Shown piece by piece: positions 21,320 through 29,999 of a stretch of 64,000 nucleotides of DNA. Source of the stretch: Bacteroidota bacterium (GTDB lineage: Bacteria > Bacteroidota > Bacteroidia > Bacteroidales > JAGNHN01); contig JAKLHK010000010.1 in the NCBI GenBank assembly GCA_022710185.1, positions 34,566-98,565 of the forward strand, given 5' to 3'. A program made the position numbers and the translations under genes. A model generated the notes under the pieces. That model was not told the DNA's origin. It made no database searches and worked only from the letters and a program-made list of their open reading frames with translations. Each line of letters opens with the position of its first letter. The stretch's first letter is position 1.

Positions 21320-21973
21320 ATGAACAGCAGGGACGAAACGGCGCTGGCCGCAGCAGAATTCTTACTGCAAATTAAAGCAATTAAGCTCAGTCCGGACAAG
21401 CCTTTCACCTGGGCCTCCGGAATGCGCAGCCCCATATACTGCGATAACCGCAAGATCCTGTCGTATCCCCGCATCCGCACCTTCGTCCGTCAGGAAATGG
21501 CCCGCATCATCAGTGAAGAGTTCGGCACCCCTGACGTGATCGCCGGGGTGGCTACCGGCGGTATCGCCATCGGGGCCCTGGTGGCCCAGGACCTGGGACT
21601 TCCCTTCGTCTATGTGCGTTCGTCAGCCAAGGAGCACGGGCTCACCAACCAGATCGAAGGGGTGCTGGAACAGGGACAGAGCATAGTGGTGGTGGAAGAT
21701 CTTGTATCCACGGGCAAGAGCAGCCTGGCAGCCGTGGAGGCCGTCAAGGATGCCGGATGTACCGTCAAAGGCATGGTCGCCATCTTCACCTACGGCTTGC
21801 AGAAAGCCCTGGACAGCTTCGGGCAGGCAGGGTGCACCCTGCATACCCTCACCGACTACCCCACCCTGCTTCGAAAAGGCGTAGAGGCCCAGTATATCAG
21901 TGCCGAACAGGAAGAATCTCTCCAGGAATGGCGGAAAGATCCCCAGGCCTGGTCCGATGCCCAAGCCACCTGA
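21320..21973 (+). CDS. pyrE: Orotate phosphoribosyltransferase
   Basis: Transfers orotate to PRPP to form OMP in pyrimidine synthesis. The PRPP-binding motif 'SIVVVEDLVSTGKSSLAAVE' is clear near residues 115-135. The catalytic loop is 'YVRSSAKEHGLTNQIEG', and the N-terminal 'FTWASGMRSPIYCDNR' is typical. The length is 217 residues. The start at 21320 is fixed by the family N-terminus (ETALAAAEFLLQIKAI). It is followed 12 bp later by an SRPBCC gene, probably in the same transcript. Other pyr genes are not nearby. Confidence 0.96.
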   Translation: MNSRDETALAAAEFLLQIKAIKLSPDKPFTWASGMRSPIYCDNRKILSYPRIRTFVRQEMARIISEEFGTPDVIAGVATGGIAIGALVAQDLGLPFVYVRSSAKEHGLTNQIEGVLEQGQSIVVVEDLVSTGKSSLAAVEAVKDAGCTVKGMVAIFTYGLQKALDSFGQAGCTLHTLTDYPTLLRKGVEAQYISAEQEESLQEWRKDPQAWSDAQAT

Positions 21974-21985
21974 TCAGGGCAATCC

Positions 21986-22399
21986 ATGGAACTGCATTCC
22001 GATACTTTGGAGGTCAAGGCCCCTGCTAAACAGCTGTATGCCTTCCTTACCGATTTCAACCATTTCAGCGCCCTACTGCCGGACCAGGTAAGGGAATGGT
22101 CGGCGGACACCACCCAATGTTCCTTCGTCATCGAAGGGCTGCCCCGTATCAGCCTCAGGCTGGGGGATACGGATCCCGGGCAAGTAGTCACCTATCTACC
22201 AGGCGATGAGACCCCTGTGGAGTTCAAACTCATATTCCGCTTTATGGACCGGCCGGAAGAATCAGGGTGTACCATGAACAACACCCTGGAGGCAGAGGTA
22301 AGCCCTATGATCGCCATGATGGCCCGGCGGCCCCTGCAAAATTTCCTGGACCTGGTTTCCACCCGGCTCCGGGACCATATGGAAACGCAGAACGCCTAA
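21986..22399 (+). CDS. SRPBCC (START/Bet v1-like) family protein
   Basis: A 137-residue single-domain protein. 'KAPAKQLYAFLTDFNHFSALLP' is the usual start of the SRPBCC fold, followed by beta-strands and a long C-terminal helix ('PLQNFLDLVSTRLRDHM') that closes the hydrophobic pocket. Such proteins bind lipids or other hydrophobic ligands; nothing here shows the ligand. It sits 12 bp after pyrE on the same strand. Its stop codon overlaps the birA stop from the other strand, a convergent overlap of 4 bp. Confidence 0.82.
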   Translation: MELHSDTLEVKAPAKQLYAFLTDFNHFSALLPDQVREWSADTTQCSFVIEGLPRISLRLGDTDPGQVVTYLPGDETPVEFKLIFRFMDRPEESGCTMNNTLEAEVSPMIAMMARRPLQNFLDLVSTRLRDHMETQNA

Positions 22400-23130
22400 A
22401 GGTAAACCACCTCTTTCATCGCACACACCCAATGCCTTTCCCCGTCTTCGAGAAGAAGGCGACCAAAGGCGTCTACACCCGTAATCCTGGCCTCAACCAA
22501 CTCCCCCCTGACCACGTACCCGCCACGCACGCCAATGCGGTAAAGGCGCTGCAGGTAAAGCTCATCCAGGTAATCCCATTCTCCCACCTGGAGCAGGTCG
22601 TAATACCTGTCCAGCATTTCGCGCAAATGATCGAGCAGGGTATGGGTAGACCGTTCCCGTCCGTCATAGCCCTTCAGGGAGATGGCTCCTGGCAGATGAT
22701 CAGGAAAGGCCTCCTGGTTGACATTGAGGCCCAGTCCGATGAGTGTTCGGCCCATGCGTTCGCCCGATACCTGGTTGCGCATGAGGATGCCGGCAACCTT
22801 ATGCTCTCCGAGAAAGAGGTCGTTGGGCCATTTGATCCGGATGGAGGCCTCGGGCAGCACCGCCCTCAGGGTGTCGTAAACTGCCAGGCTGACCGCCTTA
22901 CTGAACATGAACTGCGCAGCAGCCTCCAGGAAGGAGGGATAATAAACGAACGTAACCAGAAGGTTGCGCCCGGGTTCGCTCTCCCAGACCGCTCCCTCCT
23001 GCCCTTCTCCCCCTTGCTGAAATTCGGTAAGCAGGAAGCTGCCTTCGGGCAGTGGGCGTTTCGCCAGGACCTGCTCCATGGCCTCCATGGTATTGCTGCA
23101 CTCCGGGACAAAGATGCGTTCTGCTTTCAT
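22396..23130 (-). CDS. birA: Biotin--[acetyl-CoA-carboxylase] ligase
   Basis: Activates biotin to biotinyl-AMP and attaches it to biotin carboxyl carrier protein. A short (~244 residue) ligase without the N-terminal DNA-binding domain of E. coli BirA, so it should not act as a repressor. Motifs: 'EGSFLLTEFQQGGEGQ' (degenerate form of the GRGRxGR loop), 'IRIKWPNDLFLGEHKVAGIL' and 'LIGLGLNVNQ', with a small C-terminal SH3-like cap. The start at 23130 (MKAERIFV) follows family N-termini. The GRGRxGR-type loop being replaced by QQGGEGQEG is the normal Bacteroidota variant as far as I recall. Confidence 0.9.
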   Translation of the reverse strand: MKAERIFVPECSNTMEAMEQVLAKRPLPEGSFLLTEFQQGGEGQEGAVWESEPGRNLLVTFVYYPSFLEAAAQFMFSKAVSLAVYDTLRAVLPEASIRIKWPNDLFLGEHKVAGILMRNQVSGERMGRTLIGLGLNVNQEAFPDHLPGAISLKGYDGRERSTHTLLDHLREMLDRYYDLLQVGEWDYLDELYLQRLYRIGVRGGYVVRGELVEARITGVDAFGRLLLEDGERHWVCAMKEVVYL

Positions 23131-23154
23131 TTCATTGCTGTGTTCATATCGCAG

Positions 23155-23162
23155 CAAAGGTA
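23155..23162 (-). promoter_or_regulatory. -7 box of birA (TACCTTTG)
   Basis: The minus strand reads TACCTTTG, a perfect TAnnTTTG, 25 bp upstream of the birA ATG. No clear -33 element at 19 bp. Confidence 0.45.
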
Positions 23163-23261
23163 CGCCTATGCATACATGAACATTGCATACCATCAATTGT
23201 TAGTTCTGCGGCAACGCAGGCTGCGCCGCGCCTAAGCTGGCAGGGTATAGGGATTATTGCT

Positions 23262-23269
23262 TACTTTTG
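23262..23269 (+). promoter_or_regulatory. -7 box of rsfS/ftsH unit (TACTTTTG)
   Basis: A perfect TAnnTTTG 19 bp before the rsfS start codon at 23289, the likely start of the rsfS-ftsH-LUD-DUF2007-cdsA-psd run. Confidence 0.5.
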
Positions 23270-23288
23270 CTGGTTAAACCCACTGATT

Positions 23289-23666
23289 ATGATACAAAAA
23301 CAGGTGATCGACGAAGCAGATGCCATTCTGGCAGCCGTAGTTGACGGGATGCAGGAAAAAAAAGGCCGTGCCATCGTCAGCCTGGAATTTTCAGAGATGC
23401 CCAACGCCCTCTGCGACTATTTCGTGATATGTCACGGAATGTCAAGGGTACAGGCAGAGGCCATCGCCGAAGGGGTGGAAGACAGCGTGCGCAGCAAGAC
23501 GGGTGCCCGGCCCTGGAACCGGGAAGGATTCGAGAATGCGGAATGGATTTTGCTGGACTACGTCAACGTCGTGGTCCACATTTTCCAGGAAAACGTCAGG
23601 GAATTCTATCAGCTCGAAAAACTATGGGCTGATGCCCCCTCACGGGACTACCGTTCGGACCACTGA
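23289..23666 (+). CDS. rsfS: Ribosomal silencing factor RsfS
   Basis: Binds ribosomal protein uL14 and blocks subunit joining when translation must be reduced. A 125-residue DUF143/Iojap domain with 'CDYFVICHGMSRVQAEAIAE' and 'WILLDYVNVVVHIFQENVRE', the family hallmarks, ending in 'YQLEKLWADA'. Start at 23289, just after the promoter box; in-frame sequence upstream is not coding. It precedes ftsH by 24 bp, an arrangement common across Bacteroidota. Confidence 0.95.
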   Translation: MIQKQVIDEADAILAAVVDGMQEKKGRAIVSLEFSEMPNALCDYFVICHGMSRVQAEAIAEGVEDSVRSKTGARPWNREGFENAEWILLDYVNVVVHIFQENVREFYQLEKLWADAPSRDYRSDH

Positions 23667-23690
23667 CGCACACAACAAGGTTGAAAGAGG

Positions 23691-25832
23691 ATGGCAGAGA
23701 ACAATCAGAACAATCCCGCTAATGGCGCAAACGGCAAAAAAGCGCGCCCAAGGTTCAGTATGTACTGGGTCTATGCCCTGCTGGCATTGGCCTTCATCGG
23801 ACTGAACTATTTCCGTCCGGGAACCGAGCCCAAAGAGATCGAATGGCCCCGCCTGGCCCAGATGATTGGCAAGCAGGACATCGCCAAGGTGGTCGTGGTG
23901 AACAACAAGTTCGCCGAGATTTACGTCAAGCCCGATAAGATCACCGCCGACACCGCCTACCAGGACCTGCGCGAAGGATCGGCCGGAACCACGGCTATCA
24001 GCGGGCCGCACTACACCTATAAGTTCATCACCGTCGATGCCTTCAGGGAAGACCTCAAGGCCGAACAGGAAAGGCTGGTCAGCCGCCGGACCGAAGGCCT
24101 TGGACCTGATGAGGTTCATACGGTAGAAGATGAATATGCCATACTGATGACGGCCGAAGAGCGCCGCGACTGGGGCACCGAGGTGCTCAGCTATCTGCTG
24201 CCCATCGGCATCCTGGTTGTCGCCTGGATTTTCATCATGCGGATGATGAGCCGGGGCAGTGGTGGCGGACAGATCTTCAATATCGGGAAGTCGAAGGCCC
24301 AGCTGTTTGACAAGACCACCACCAGTGTCAATATCACGTTCAACGATGTGGCCGGACTGGAAGAGGCCAAGGTGGAAGTGATGGAGATCGTGGATTTCCT
24401 GAAGAACCCCCGGAAATACACCGAGCTGGGCGGCAAGATTCCCAAGGGAGCCTTGCTGGTCGGCCCTCCGGGCACCGGTAAGACTCTGCTGGCCAAGGCC
24501 GTAGCCGGCGAGGCCAGGGTACCCTTTTTCTCCATCTCCGGTTCCGACTTCGTGGAAATGTTCGTCGGGGTGGGAGCTTCCAGGGTACGCGACCTCTTCA
24601 AACAAGCCAAGGAAAAGGCGCCCTGCATCATTTTCATTGATGAGATTGATGCCATTGGACGGGCCAGGGGAAAAAACCCGATGACCGGGGCGAACGATGA
24701 AAGGGAAAACACGCTGAACCAGCTCCTTACCGAGATGGACGGCTTTGCCACCAATACCGGGGTGATCATCCTGGCCGCCACCAACCGGGCCGACATCCTG
24801 GACCGTGCCCTGCTGCGTGCCGGACGCTTCGACCGTCAGATCCACGTGGAGCTGCCCGACATCAAGGAAAGGGAATCCATCTTCAAGGTACACTTGCGCC
24901 CCCTGAAGATCGACGACAGCATCAGCGTTGACTTTCTGTCGAAACAGACGCCCGGGTTCAGCGGGGCCGATATTGCCAACGTATGCAATGAGGCGGCACT
25001 CATTGCCGCCCGAAAAGGCAAGCGTGCCATTGATCGGCAGGACTTTATGGATGCGATAGACCGCATCGTAGGTGGTCTGGAGAAGCGGAACAAGATCATT
25101 TCCCAGACTGAAAAACGCGTGATCGCCTACCACGAGGCCGGGCACGCGACCGTGAGCTGGCTACTCGAACACGCCTCTCCCCTGGTGAAGGTCACCATAG
25201 TGCCCCGGGGCAAGGCCCTGGGCGCCGCCTGGTACCTGCCTGAAGAGCGGCAGATCACCACCTTCGACCAGATGTACGACGAGATGACCTCGGCCCTGGG
25301 CGGTCGCGCCTCCGAGGAGATCATGTTCGGGAAGGTCAGTACCGGAGCACTCAACGACCTGGAAAAGGTGACCAAACAGGCCTATGCCATGGTGGTGTAT
25401 TTCGGGCTGAACGAGAAGCTCGGGAACATCAGCTATTACGACTCTACTGGTCAGCAGGAATACAGTTTTACCAAGCCCTATTCCGAACAAACGGCCCAGA
25501 CCATCGATGAAGAGATCCACGCCCTGGTAGAGGGCGCCTATGCCCGGGCACGCCAGATCCTTTCTGACAATAAGGATAAGCTGAGCCAGTTGGCCGACAA
25601 GCTACTCGAAAAGGAAGTCATCTTCAGGGAAGACCTGGAAGCCATCTTCGGCAAGCGCCCCCATGAGCAGGACGAGCTCCTCAGCCATGCACTGATGGCC
25701 GCAACGGACGAAGGCATGACGGAGCCCGCAGGCGCAGCAATCCCGGAAGCTGAAGCTGTCCCGCTGAGTCAGGAAGCAGCACAGCCCTCGGAACCCATTT
25801 CCAACCCACCGGTGGCGCCGGAAGAAACCTAA
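23691..25832 (+). CDS. ftsH: ATP-dependent zinc metalloprotease FtsH
   Basis: Membrane AAA+ protease for quality control of membrane and cytoplasmic proteins. First TM at about residues 24-41, a periplasmic domain, second TM at about 165-186. The AAA+ module has Walker A 'GPPGTGKT' (about 258), Walker B '[11 protein letters not shown]' and the SRH '[20 protein letters not shown]'. The M41 protease has 'HEAGH' (about 480) and the third Zn ligand region '[15 protein letters not shown]'. The C-terminal tail is Ala/Pro/Glu-rich. At 713 residues it is slightly long because of the periplasmic insert and tail, both normal in the phylum. The LUD gene follows by 10 bp. Confidence 0.98.
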   Translation: MAENNQNNPANGANGKKARPRFSMYWVYALLALAFIGLNYFRPGTEPKEIEWPRLAQMIGKQDIAKVVVVNNKFAEIYVKPDKITADTAYQDLREGSAGTTAISGPHYTYKFITVDAFREDLKAEQERLVSRRTEGLGPDEVHTVEDEYAILMTAEERRDWGTEVLSYLLPIGILVVAWIFIMRMMSRGSGGGQIFNIGKSKAQLFDKTTTSVNITFNDVAGLEEAKVEVMEIVDFLKNPRKYTELGGKIPKGALLVGPPGTGKTLLAKAVAGEARVPFFSISGSDFVEMFVGVGASRVRDLFKQAKEKAPCIIFIDEIDAIGRARGKNPMTGANDERENTLNQLLTEMDGFATNTGVIILAATNRADILDRALLRAGRFDRQIHVELPDIKERESIFKVHLRPLKIDDSISVDFLSKQTPGFSGADIANVCNEAALIAARKGKRAIDRQDFMDAIDRIVGGLEKRNKIISQTEKRVIAYHEAGHATVSWLLEHASPLVKVTIVPRGKALGAAWYLPEERQITTFDQMYDEMTSALGGRASEEIMFGKVSTGALNDLEKVTKQAYAMVVYFGLNEKLGNISYYDSTGQQEYSFTKPYSEQTAQTIDEEIHALVEGAYARARQILSDNKDKLSQLADKLLEKEVIFREDLEAIFGKRPHEQDELLSHALMAATDEGMTEPAGAAIPEAEAVPLSQEAAQPSEPISNPPVAPEET

Positions 25833-25842
25833 GCCCAGCCCC

Positions 25843-26487
25843 ATGGAAGAGAGCACTTCACGCGAAAAAGTCCTGAAACGGATACGCAACGCCCTGCTGG
25901 AAAAGACCGACAACCCCTTTTCCCGTTCTGTCTTCGATTCGCCCATTCTTCCGCCCATGGAAGAAGGCTTGGAAGTGGCCTTTGCGGAGCGCCTGATGCA
26001 GACCGGTGGCAAGTTTGTATACTGCGAGAATGCGGACGAGGTGGTGGCTAACCTCAAGGCCCTTGCCTCAGCCATCGACACTGACACTCTTCTCTGCCTG
26101 GAAGGAGAACTGCAGGGCCTGCTCAACCGCGCCGGACTGAAGTCCAGTGCTGACCTGGACGCTTTCCGGGAGCAGGGTGCCGGGTTCACTTCCTGCGAAG
26201 CCCTGGTGGCCCGCAGCGGGAGCATCATCGTTTCCAGCAGGCTGACGGGTGGACGCAAACTCAATGCCTTCCCTGACATCCACATCGTTCTGGGCCGCAC
26301 CTCCCAGCTGGTACCTGAGATCGCCGATGCCCTCGATGCCTTGCGTACCCGCTACGGAGTAAGGATACCTTCCGTCATCTCTATGGTAACCGGCCCCAGC
26401 CGTACCGCCGATATCGAAAAAACCCTGGTGATGGGCGCCCACGGCCCCCGCGAACTCTACCTCCTCCTGCTGGAGGACGCATTCTGA
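25843..26487 (+). CDS. LUD domain (LutC/YkgG-like) protein
   Basis: A 214-residue protein with the LUD fold: 'EQGAGFTSCEALVARSGSII' and 'FPDIHIVLGRTSQLVPEIA' match the LutC/YkgG family, and the C-terminal 'GPSRTADIEKTLVMGAHGPR' is the most conserved block. LutC is a subunit of an LutABC lactate-oxidising complex, but no lutA or lutB is adjacent, so the lactate role cannot be claimed. In Bacteroidota this gene often follows ftsH, as here, with cdsA and psd downstream. Function in this context is unknown. Confidence 0.85.
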   Translation: MEESTSREKVLKRIRNALLEKTDNPFSRSVFDSPILPPMEEGLEVAFAERLMQTGGKFVYCENADEVVANLKALASAIDTDTLLCLEGELQGLLNRAGLKSSADLDAFREQGAGFTSCEALVARSGSIIVSSRLTGGRKLNAFPDIHIVLGRTSQLVPEIADALDALRTRYGVRIPSVISMVTGPSRTADIEKTLVMGAHGPRELYLLLLEDAF

Positions 26488-26493
26488 CCCCTC

Positions 26494-26694
26494 TTGGACG
26501 ATTGGACCAGGATATATGAGAGCGACCAGGCCTGGCAGGCCGGGCTTATCGAGGGCCTGCTACGCGAGGAGGACATCCCCTGCGTGATGCTGAACAAGCA
26601 GGACTCCCTCTACCACATCGGAATGTTGGAGATCTATGTCAGGCCCGAAGATGTGATCCGTGCAATGAACATCATCCGTGAACGCGCCTCATGA
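26494..26694 (+). CDS. DUF2007-family small protein
   Basis: A 66-residue protein of the DUF2007 (putative signal-transducing) family: 'YESDQAWQAGLIEGLLREE', 'IPCVMLNKQDS' and 'LEIYVRPEDVIRAMNII' are the typical ferredoxin-like beta-alpha-beta pattern. No in-frame ATG exists near the start; TTG at 26494 is the best start, 6 bp after the LUD stop. The stop overlaps the cdsA start (ATGA), so it is translationally coupled to cdsA. The family has no established biochemical role. Confidence 0.8.
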   Translation: MDDWTRIYESDQAWQAGLIEGLLREEDIPCVMLNKQDSLYHIGMLEIYVRPEDVIRAMNIIRERAS

Positions 26695-27512
26695 AAGAAC
26701 TGCTCATACGCACCGCCAGCGGGACAGTATATGTCCTGGTCCTCATCGGCAGCATACTGGCCGGGCCCATGGCTTTTGGCGTGGTCCTGGGACTCGTGCT
26801 GTTCCTTGCGGTGCGCGAGCTCATCCTGCTGACCGGCCGCATGGACCGTGGCTGGCATGCCGACCTCCTCGGGGTGGCTGCCATGCTCCTGTTCACCGGA
26901 CTGGCCCTGGCATGGTTCGAAGCTGGGTTCGCAGCGCCCTGGCCCTTTTTGCTGGCCTCCTCTATCGCCCTGGGCCTGATGCTGTTCCTGGTTCCCAGGT
27001 CCGGGATCCGTCGCAGCGGCATGCAGGCTTACCTCAGCCTCACCTATCTGGTGCTGCCCCTTTTCATCCTTCTGGCCCTGCTCGATCCCTGGCGCCAGGG
27101 GATATCCCATTATGCCTTCGTCCTCGGACTTTTTGCTATGATATGGACCTTCGACAGCTTCGCCTACCTCACAGGCAAGCTGCTCGGCAAACACCCCCTG
27201 GCTCCCCGCATCAGTCCAAAGAAGACCTGGGAAGGCTTTGCAGGGGGACTCCTCTTCGTCATACTGGCCGCGGTATTGTGGCATAACTGGCACCCAGGTC
27301 CAGGCCTGGTTGCCTGGCTGCTGCTCGCCCTGGTGGCCGGGATCGCCGGAACCCTGGGGGACCTGTTCGAATCCAGTCTGAAACGTTCCGCCGGGGTCAA
27401 AGACTCCGGCACCCTCATCCCTGGGCATGGTGGGGTCTTAGACCGCTTCGACAGCATCCTTTTTGCAGCGCCTCCTGCGCTCCTCATACTGCTCCTCTTC
27501 TATACCCACTGA
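26691..27512 (+). CDS. cdsA: Phosphatidate cytidylyltransferase
   Basis: Makes CDP-diacylglycerol from phosphatidate and CTP, the branch point of phospholipid synthesis. A 273-residue membrane protein with about eight TM helices. The CDS signature runs through 'KRSAGVKDSGTLIPGHGGVL' and 'DRFDSILFAAP', with metal-binding Asp residues. 'TFDSFAYLTGKLLGKHPLAP' and 'ISPKKTWEGFAGG' are also conserved. The ATGA overlap with DUF2007 and the 2-bp gap to psd mark an operon for membrane lipid synthesis. Confidence 0.95.
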   Translation: MKELLIRTASGTVYVLVLIGSILAGPMAFGVVLGLVLFLAVRELILLTGRMDRGWHADLLGVAAMLLFTGLALAWFEAGFAAPWPFLLASSIALGLMLFLVPRSGIRRSGMQAYLSLTYLVLPLFILLALLDPWRQGISHYAFVLGLFAMIWTFDSFAYLTGKLLGKHPLAPRISPKKTWEGFAGGLLFVILAAVLWHNWHPGPGLVAWLLLALVAGIAGTLGDLFESSLKRSAGVKDSGTLIPGHGGVLDRFDSILFAAPPALLILLLFYTH

Positions 27513-27514
27513 CC

Positions 27515-28177
27515 ATGAAGATCCATCACGAAGGATACCGGCTCATCGCGTTCTTCAGCATACTGGCCCTGCTGGCTGCGCTGGCCATTTATCTCTGGGC
27601 ACCCATCCCACTGAGCTTCAAGACGGTTGCCTGGGCCTTGCTGGCCTACTTCGTGGTATTCATCCTCCGTTTCTTTCGTTACCCGCACCGGGAACATCGC
27701 AGGAATGAACGCCAGGTCATGGCACCGGCCGACGGTAAGGTTGTGGTGATCGAAGAAGTGGATGAAGCGGAATACTTCGGAGACCGCCGCATCCAGGTGT
27801 CCATTTTCATGTCTCCATACGACGTCCATATCAATTGGGTCCCCCTCAGCGGGAAAGTGAGCTACCAAAGGTATTTCCCGGGGCGCTACCTCGTGGCCTG
27901 GCACCCCAAGTCTTCCCTGGAGAATGAGCGTACCTCCGTGGTCCTCACCAACGAGCAGGGAGAGGCCGTATTGGTTCGTCAGATTGCCGGGGCTGTTGCC
28001 CGCAGGGTGGTATGCTACGCCCGGGAGGGAGTGCGCATGGAGCAGGGCAGCGAGCTGGGATTCATCAAGTTTGGGAGCCGGGTGGACCTGCTGCTCCCTC
28101 CGGGTGCCCGCGTTGAAGTGGGGCTGAACGAGAGGGTGAGAGGACGGGAGACCGTGATCGCTACCCTGGGAGAATAA
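27515..28177 (+). CDS. psd: Phosphatidylserine decarboxylase family protein
   Basis: Decarboxylates phosphatidylserine to phosphatidylethanolamine. The short (220-residue) prokaryotic form begins with two TM helices ('LIAFFSILALLAALAIYLW', 'VAWALLAYFVVFILRFF'). 'MAPADGKVVVIEE' and 'IQVSIFMSPYDVHINWVPLSGKV' follow, and self-cleavage should occur at the Gly-Ser of 'GFIKFGSRVDLLLP', creating the pyruvoyl group. It follows cdsA, as expected for consecutive steps via PS. No pssA is seen in the window. Confidence 0.94.
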   Translation: MKIHHEGYRLIAFFSILALLAALAIYLWAPIPLSFKTVAWALLAYFVVFILRFFRYPHREHRRNERQVMAPADGKVVVIEEVDEAEYFGDRRIQVSIFMSPYDVHINWVPLSGKVSYQRYFPGRYLVAWHPKSSLENERTSVVLTNEQGEAVLVRQIAGAVARRVVCYAREGVRMEQGSELGFIKFGSRVDLLLPPGARVEVGLNERVRGRETVIATLGE

Positions 28178-28229
28178 GCTTTAACAGAACGTTAACATTA
28201 TGAGCGGTTCCCGTGCCCCGGGCATGACC

Positions 28230-28237
28230 TAACTTTG
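28230..28237 (+). promoter_or_regulatory. -7 box of the Cys/His-rich peptide gene (TAACTTTG)
   Basis: A perfect TAnnTTTG 39 bp upstream of the ATG at 28277. It excludes an in-frame start at 28235 and gives the small gene its own promoter, separate from the psd operon that ends at 28177. Confidence 0.55.
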
Positions 28238-28276
28238 CCCCTTAATGACCGTATTACATTAATAACATACCCTATC

Positions 28277-28432
28277 ATGCATAACCACGATCATGTGAAC
28301 GATACTTGTTGTCAAGGTGAAAGCTCCTGCGGCTGCCATCATGAAGAAGGCGAGATGAAGGTGCATGCCCCCGAAGGCTGTGGGTGCCAGAGCGGGGAAA
28401 AGACGGAGCACCATTGCGGTTGCAGCCATTAA
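28277..28432 (+). CDS. Cys/His-rich small peptide (51 aa)
   Basis: A 51-residue protein starting MHNHDHVND, with 7 Cys and 10 His. Cysteines occur as CC, CxC (twice, 'CGCH' and 'CGCQ') and a final 'HHCGCSH'. Acidic residues fill the rest and there is no hydrophobic segment. The composition implies soft-metal (Zn, Cu, Ni) binding, as in metallothionein-like or metallochaperone peptides, but it matches no family I can name. It has its own TAnnTTTG box and a strong intrinsic terminator 23 bp after the stop, so it is a monocistronic gene. Function is inferred from composition only. Confidence 0.72.
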   Translation: MHNHDHVNDTCCQGESSCGCHHEEGEMKVHAPEGCGCQSGEKTEHHCGCSH

Positions 28433-28454
28433 GCAAGGCCTGGAGCATCATGAG

Positions 28455-28483
28455 GGCTGCCGAAGCGTTCGGCAGCCTTTTTT
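28455..28483 (+). terminator. Rho-independent terminator after the Cys/His peptide
   Basis: A perfect 10-bp stem (GGCTGCCGAA / TTCGGCAGCC) with loop GCG is followed by TTTTTT. A textbook intrinsic terminator for the plus strand. Confidence 0.93.
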
Positions 28484-28553
28484 ATTGATGAATGACTGAA
28501 ATACAAGGGTATGGCATTGGATTTTCCCCCGCGTTGAATCGTTCCTGCCATCG

Positions 28554-29249
28554 CTAAAGCATATCCTTCAGCTCCCCCAAACTTCGGATCTCATAGGTTG
28601 AATTTAGGGTAGCAGGCGCTCCTTCAGGGTTGTACCACACCTGGTCCATGCCCGCCATGGCCGCACCCTGGATGTCTACCATCTCATCGTCGCCCACCAT
28701 CAGGCTCTCCCCGGGCAGGGCACCGCAAAGTCGCATCGCTTCGCGAAAGATCCGGGGATCCGGCTTGTTGATGCCGATCTCCTCCGACGACAACACCACA
28801 TCGAAATATTCCCTAAGCCCTGAATTGTGCAATTTGTTGGTCTGTACTTCAGTAAACCCGTTGGTGATGATGTGCAGGGGATACTTCTTCCTGAGGTAGT
28901 CCAGGACCTCCCTGGCATCGGGAAAGGTGTGATCCTTCAAGGCGCTGCGTCGCAGGTACTCTTCGCCGAACCAATGAGCGAAGCCCGGATCGTCTATGCC
29001 GTAGGATTCGAAGGTGAGCTGGAAGCGCCGCGGGCTCAGCACCTCCCTGCTGATCTCCCCCCTGCGGTAGGAAGCCCACAAGCCGTCGTTGATGGAATGG
29101 TATTGTTTGAGAAACACCTGGAAATCAGGAATCCCGGGACGGGGCTCCAGGGTTTCATGAAACAGCTCGGTGAGGGTTTCCAGGGAATTGCGCTCGAAGT
29201 CCCAGAGGGTGCTGTCCAGGTCGAAAAAGATGTGGCGGTAGGTTTTCAT
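28554..29249 (-). CDS. HAD-family hydrolase, YjjG-type nucleotidase
   Basis: A 231-residue HAD phosphatase. Motif I 'IFFDLDSTLWDF', motif II 'IITNGFTEVQ', motif III Lys in 'EEIGINKPDPRIF' and motif IV 'VGDDEMVDIQGA' are all present, with a C1-type helical cap. 'DLDSTLWDFERNS' and 'YGIDD' match the YjjG subgroup of pyrimidine nucleotidases that clear non-canonical nucleotides; substrate is inferred from the subgroup. The start at 29249 (MKTYRHIF) lies 5 bp after the DUF554 stop, so the two form an operon. Confidence 0.86.
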   Translation of the reverse strand: MKTYRHIFFDLDSTLWDFERNSLETLTELFHETLEPRPGIPDFQVFLKQYHSINDGLWASYRRGEISREVLSPRRFQLTFESYGIDDPGFAHWFGEEYLRRSALKDHTFPDAREVLDYLRKKYPLHIITNGFTEVQTNKLHNSGLREYFDVVLSSEEIGINKPDPRIFREAMRLCGALPGESLMVGDDEMVDIQGAAMAGMDQVWYNPEGAPATLNSTYEIRSLGELKDML

Positions 29250-29254
29250 AGGAT

Positions 29255-29950
29255 TCAGCTCCCCCATCCGAAGTATCCGGCCAGGGCGGTGAGCAGTACC
29301 GCCACCAGTAAGCCGGGAATGAGGTTCAGTACTTTCATCTTCTTAATCTCCAAAATATTGATCCCCATACCGATCAGCATAAGCCCGCCCACTGCGGTGA
29401 GCTCTGCCATGATGGCCTCCGTGAGCCAGGGTTCCAGCCAGGAGGCCAGTAAGGTAAGCCCACCCTGATATAGTAAGAGAGGGACGACAGAAAACAGCAC
29501 TCCAATACCCAGGGCAGCTGACAGGGCAATGGAAGAGAATCCGTCCATTATGGCCTTGGTGATCAGCAGTTCGGGGGACCCGCCCAGGCCTTCTTCCAGG
29601 GCGCCGAGAATTGTCATGGAACCCATGCAGAACAGGAGAAAGGCCGTGAGGGCGCCTTCGGCGAAGCGGTCGTTGGATGAGCCCAGCCGTCGTTTGAGCC
29701 ATTCGCCGCTGCGTTCCAGGCGTTCGTCCAGCCGGGCCCACTCACCCACCAGCCCTCCGATGACCATAGAAAGGACAAGCACCAGTGGCTCGCGGGTTTT
29801 GAGCGCCATCATCACACCTAAAAGCAGGGTAAACAGGCCAATTCCCTGAAATACTATCGTCCGGAATCGCTCCGGAAGCCGATGCCCCAGCCAGAGCCCC
29901 AGAAGGGAGCCCGCCAATACCGTCGCAATATTAATTAAGGTTCCAGTCAA
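29255..29950 (-). CDS. DUF554 family membrane protein
   Basis: A 231-residue integral membrane protein with about six or seven TM helices. 'MTGTLINIATVLAGSLLGL', 'FCMGSMTILGALEEGL' and 'LLITKAIMDGFSSIALSAAL' are DUF554 signatures. Transport is suspected for the family but no substrate is established. The start codon is TTG at 29950, with no nearby in-frame ATG and the protein start matching family N-termini. A TAACTTTG box lies 26 bp upstream. Co-transcribed with the YjjG-type gene. Confidence 0.85.
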   Translation of the reverse strand: MTGTLINIATVLAGSLLGLWLGHRLPERFRTIVFQGIGLFTLLLGVMMALKTREPLVLVLSMVIGGLVGEWARLDERLERSGEWLKRRLGSSNDRFAEGALTAFLLFCMGSMTILGALEEGLGGSPELLITKAIMDGFSSIALSAALGIGVLFSVVPLLLYQGGLTLLASWLEPWLTEAIMAELTAVGGLMLIGMGINILEIKKMKVLNLIPGLLVAVLLTALAGYFGWGS

Positions 29951-29975
29951 TGTTGTATGTTGTATGTTATATGAT

Positions 29976-29983
29976 CAAAGTTA
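29976..29983 (-). promoter_or_regulatory. -7 box of the DUF554/HAD unit (TAACTTTG)
   Basis: The minus strand reads TAACTTTG, a perfect TAnnTTTG, 26 bp before the TTG start of DUF554. This supports the unusual start codon. Confidence 0.5.
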
Positions 29984-29999
29984 CCCGGTCCTTGATCAC

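Noticed and set aside
23640..25145. Minus-strand frame of about 500 codons opposite ftsH
   Set aside because: Shadow of ftsH, whose motifs are complete.
25843..26487. Calling the LUD protein lutC of a lactate oxidase
   Set aside because: No lutA or lutB nearby; the ftsH-cdsA context is a different, conserved arrangement.
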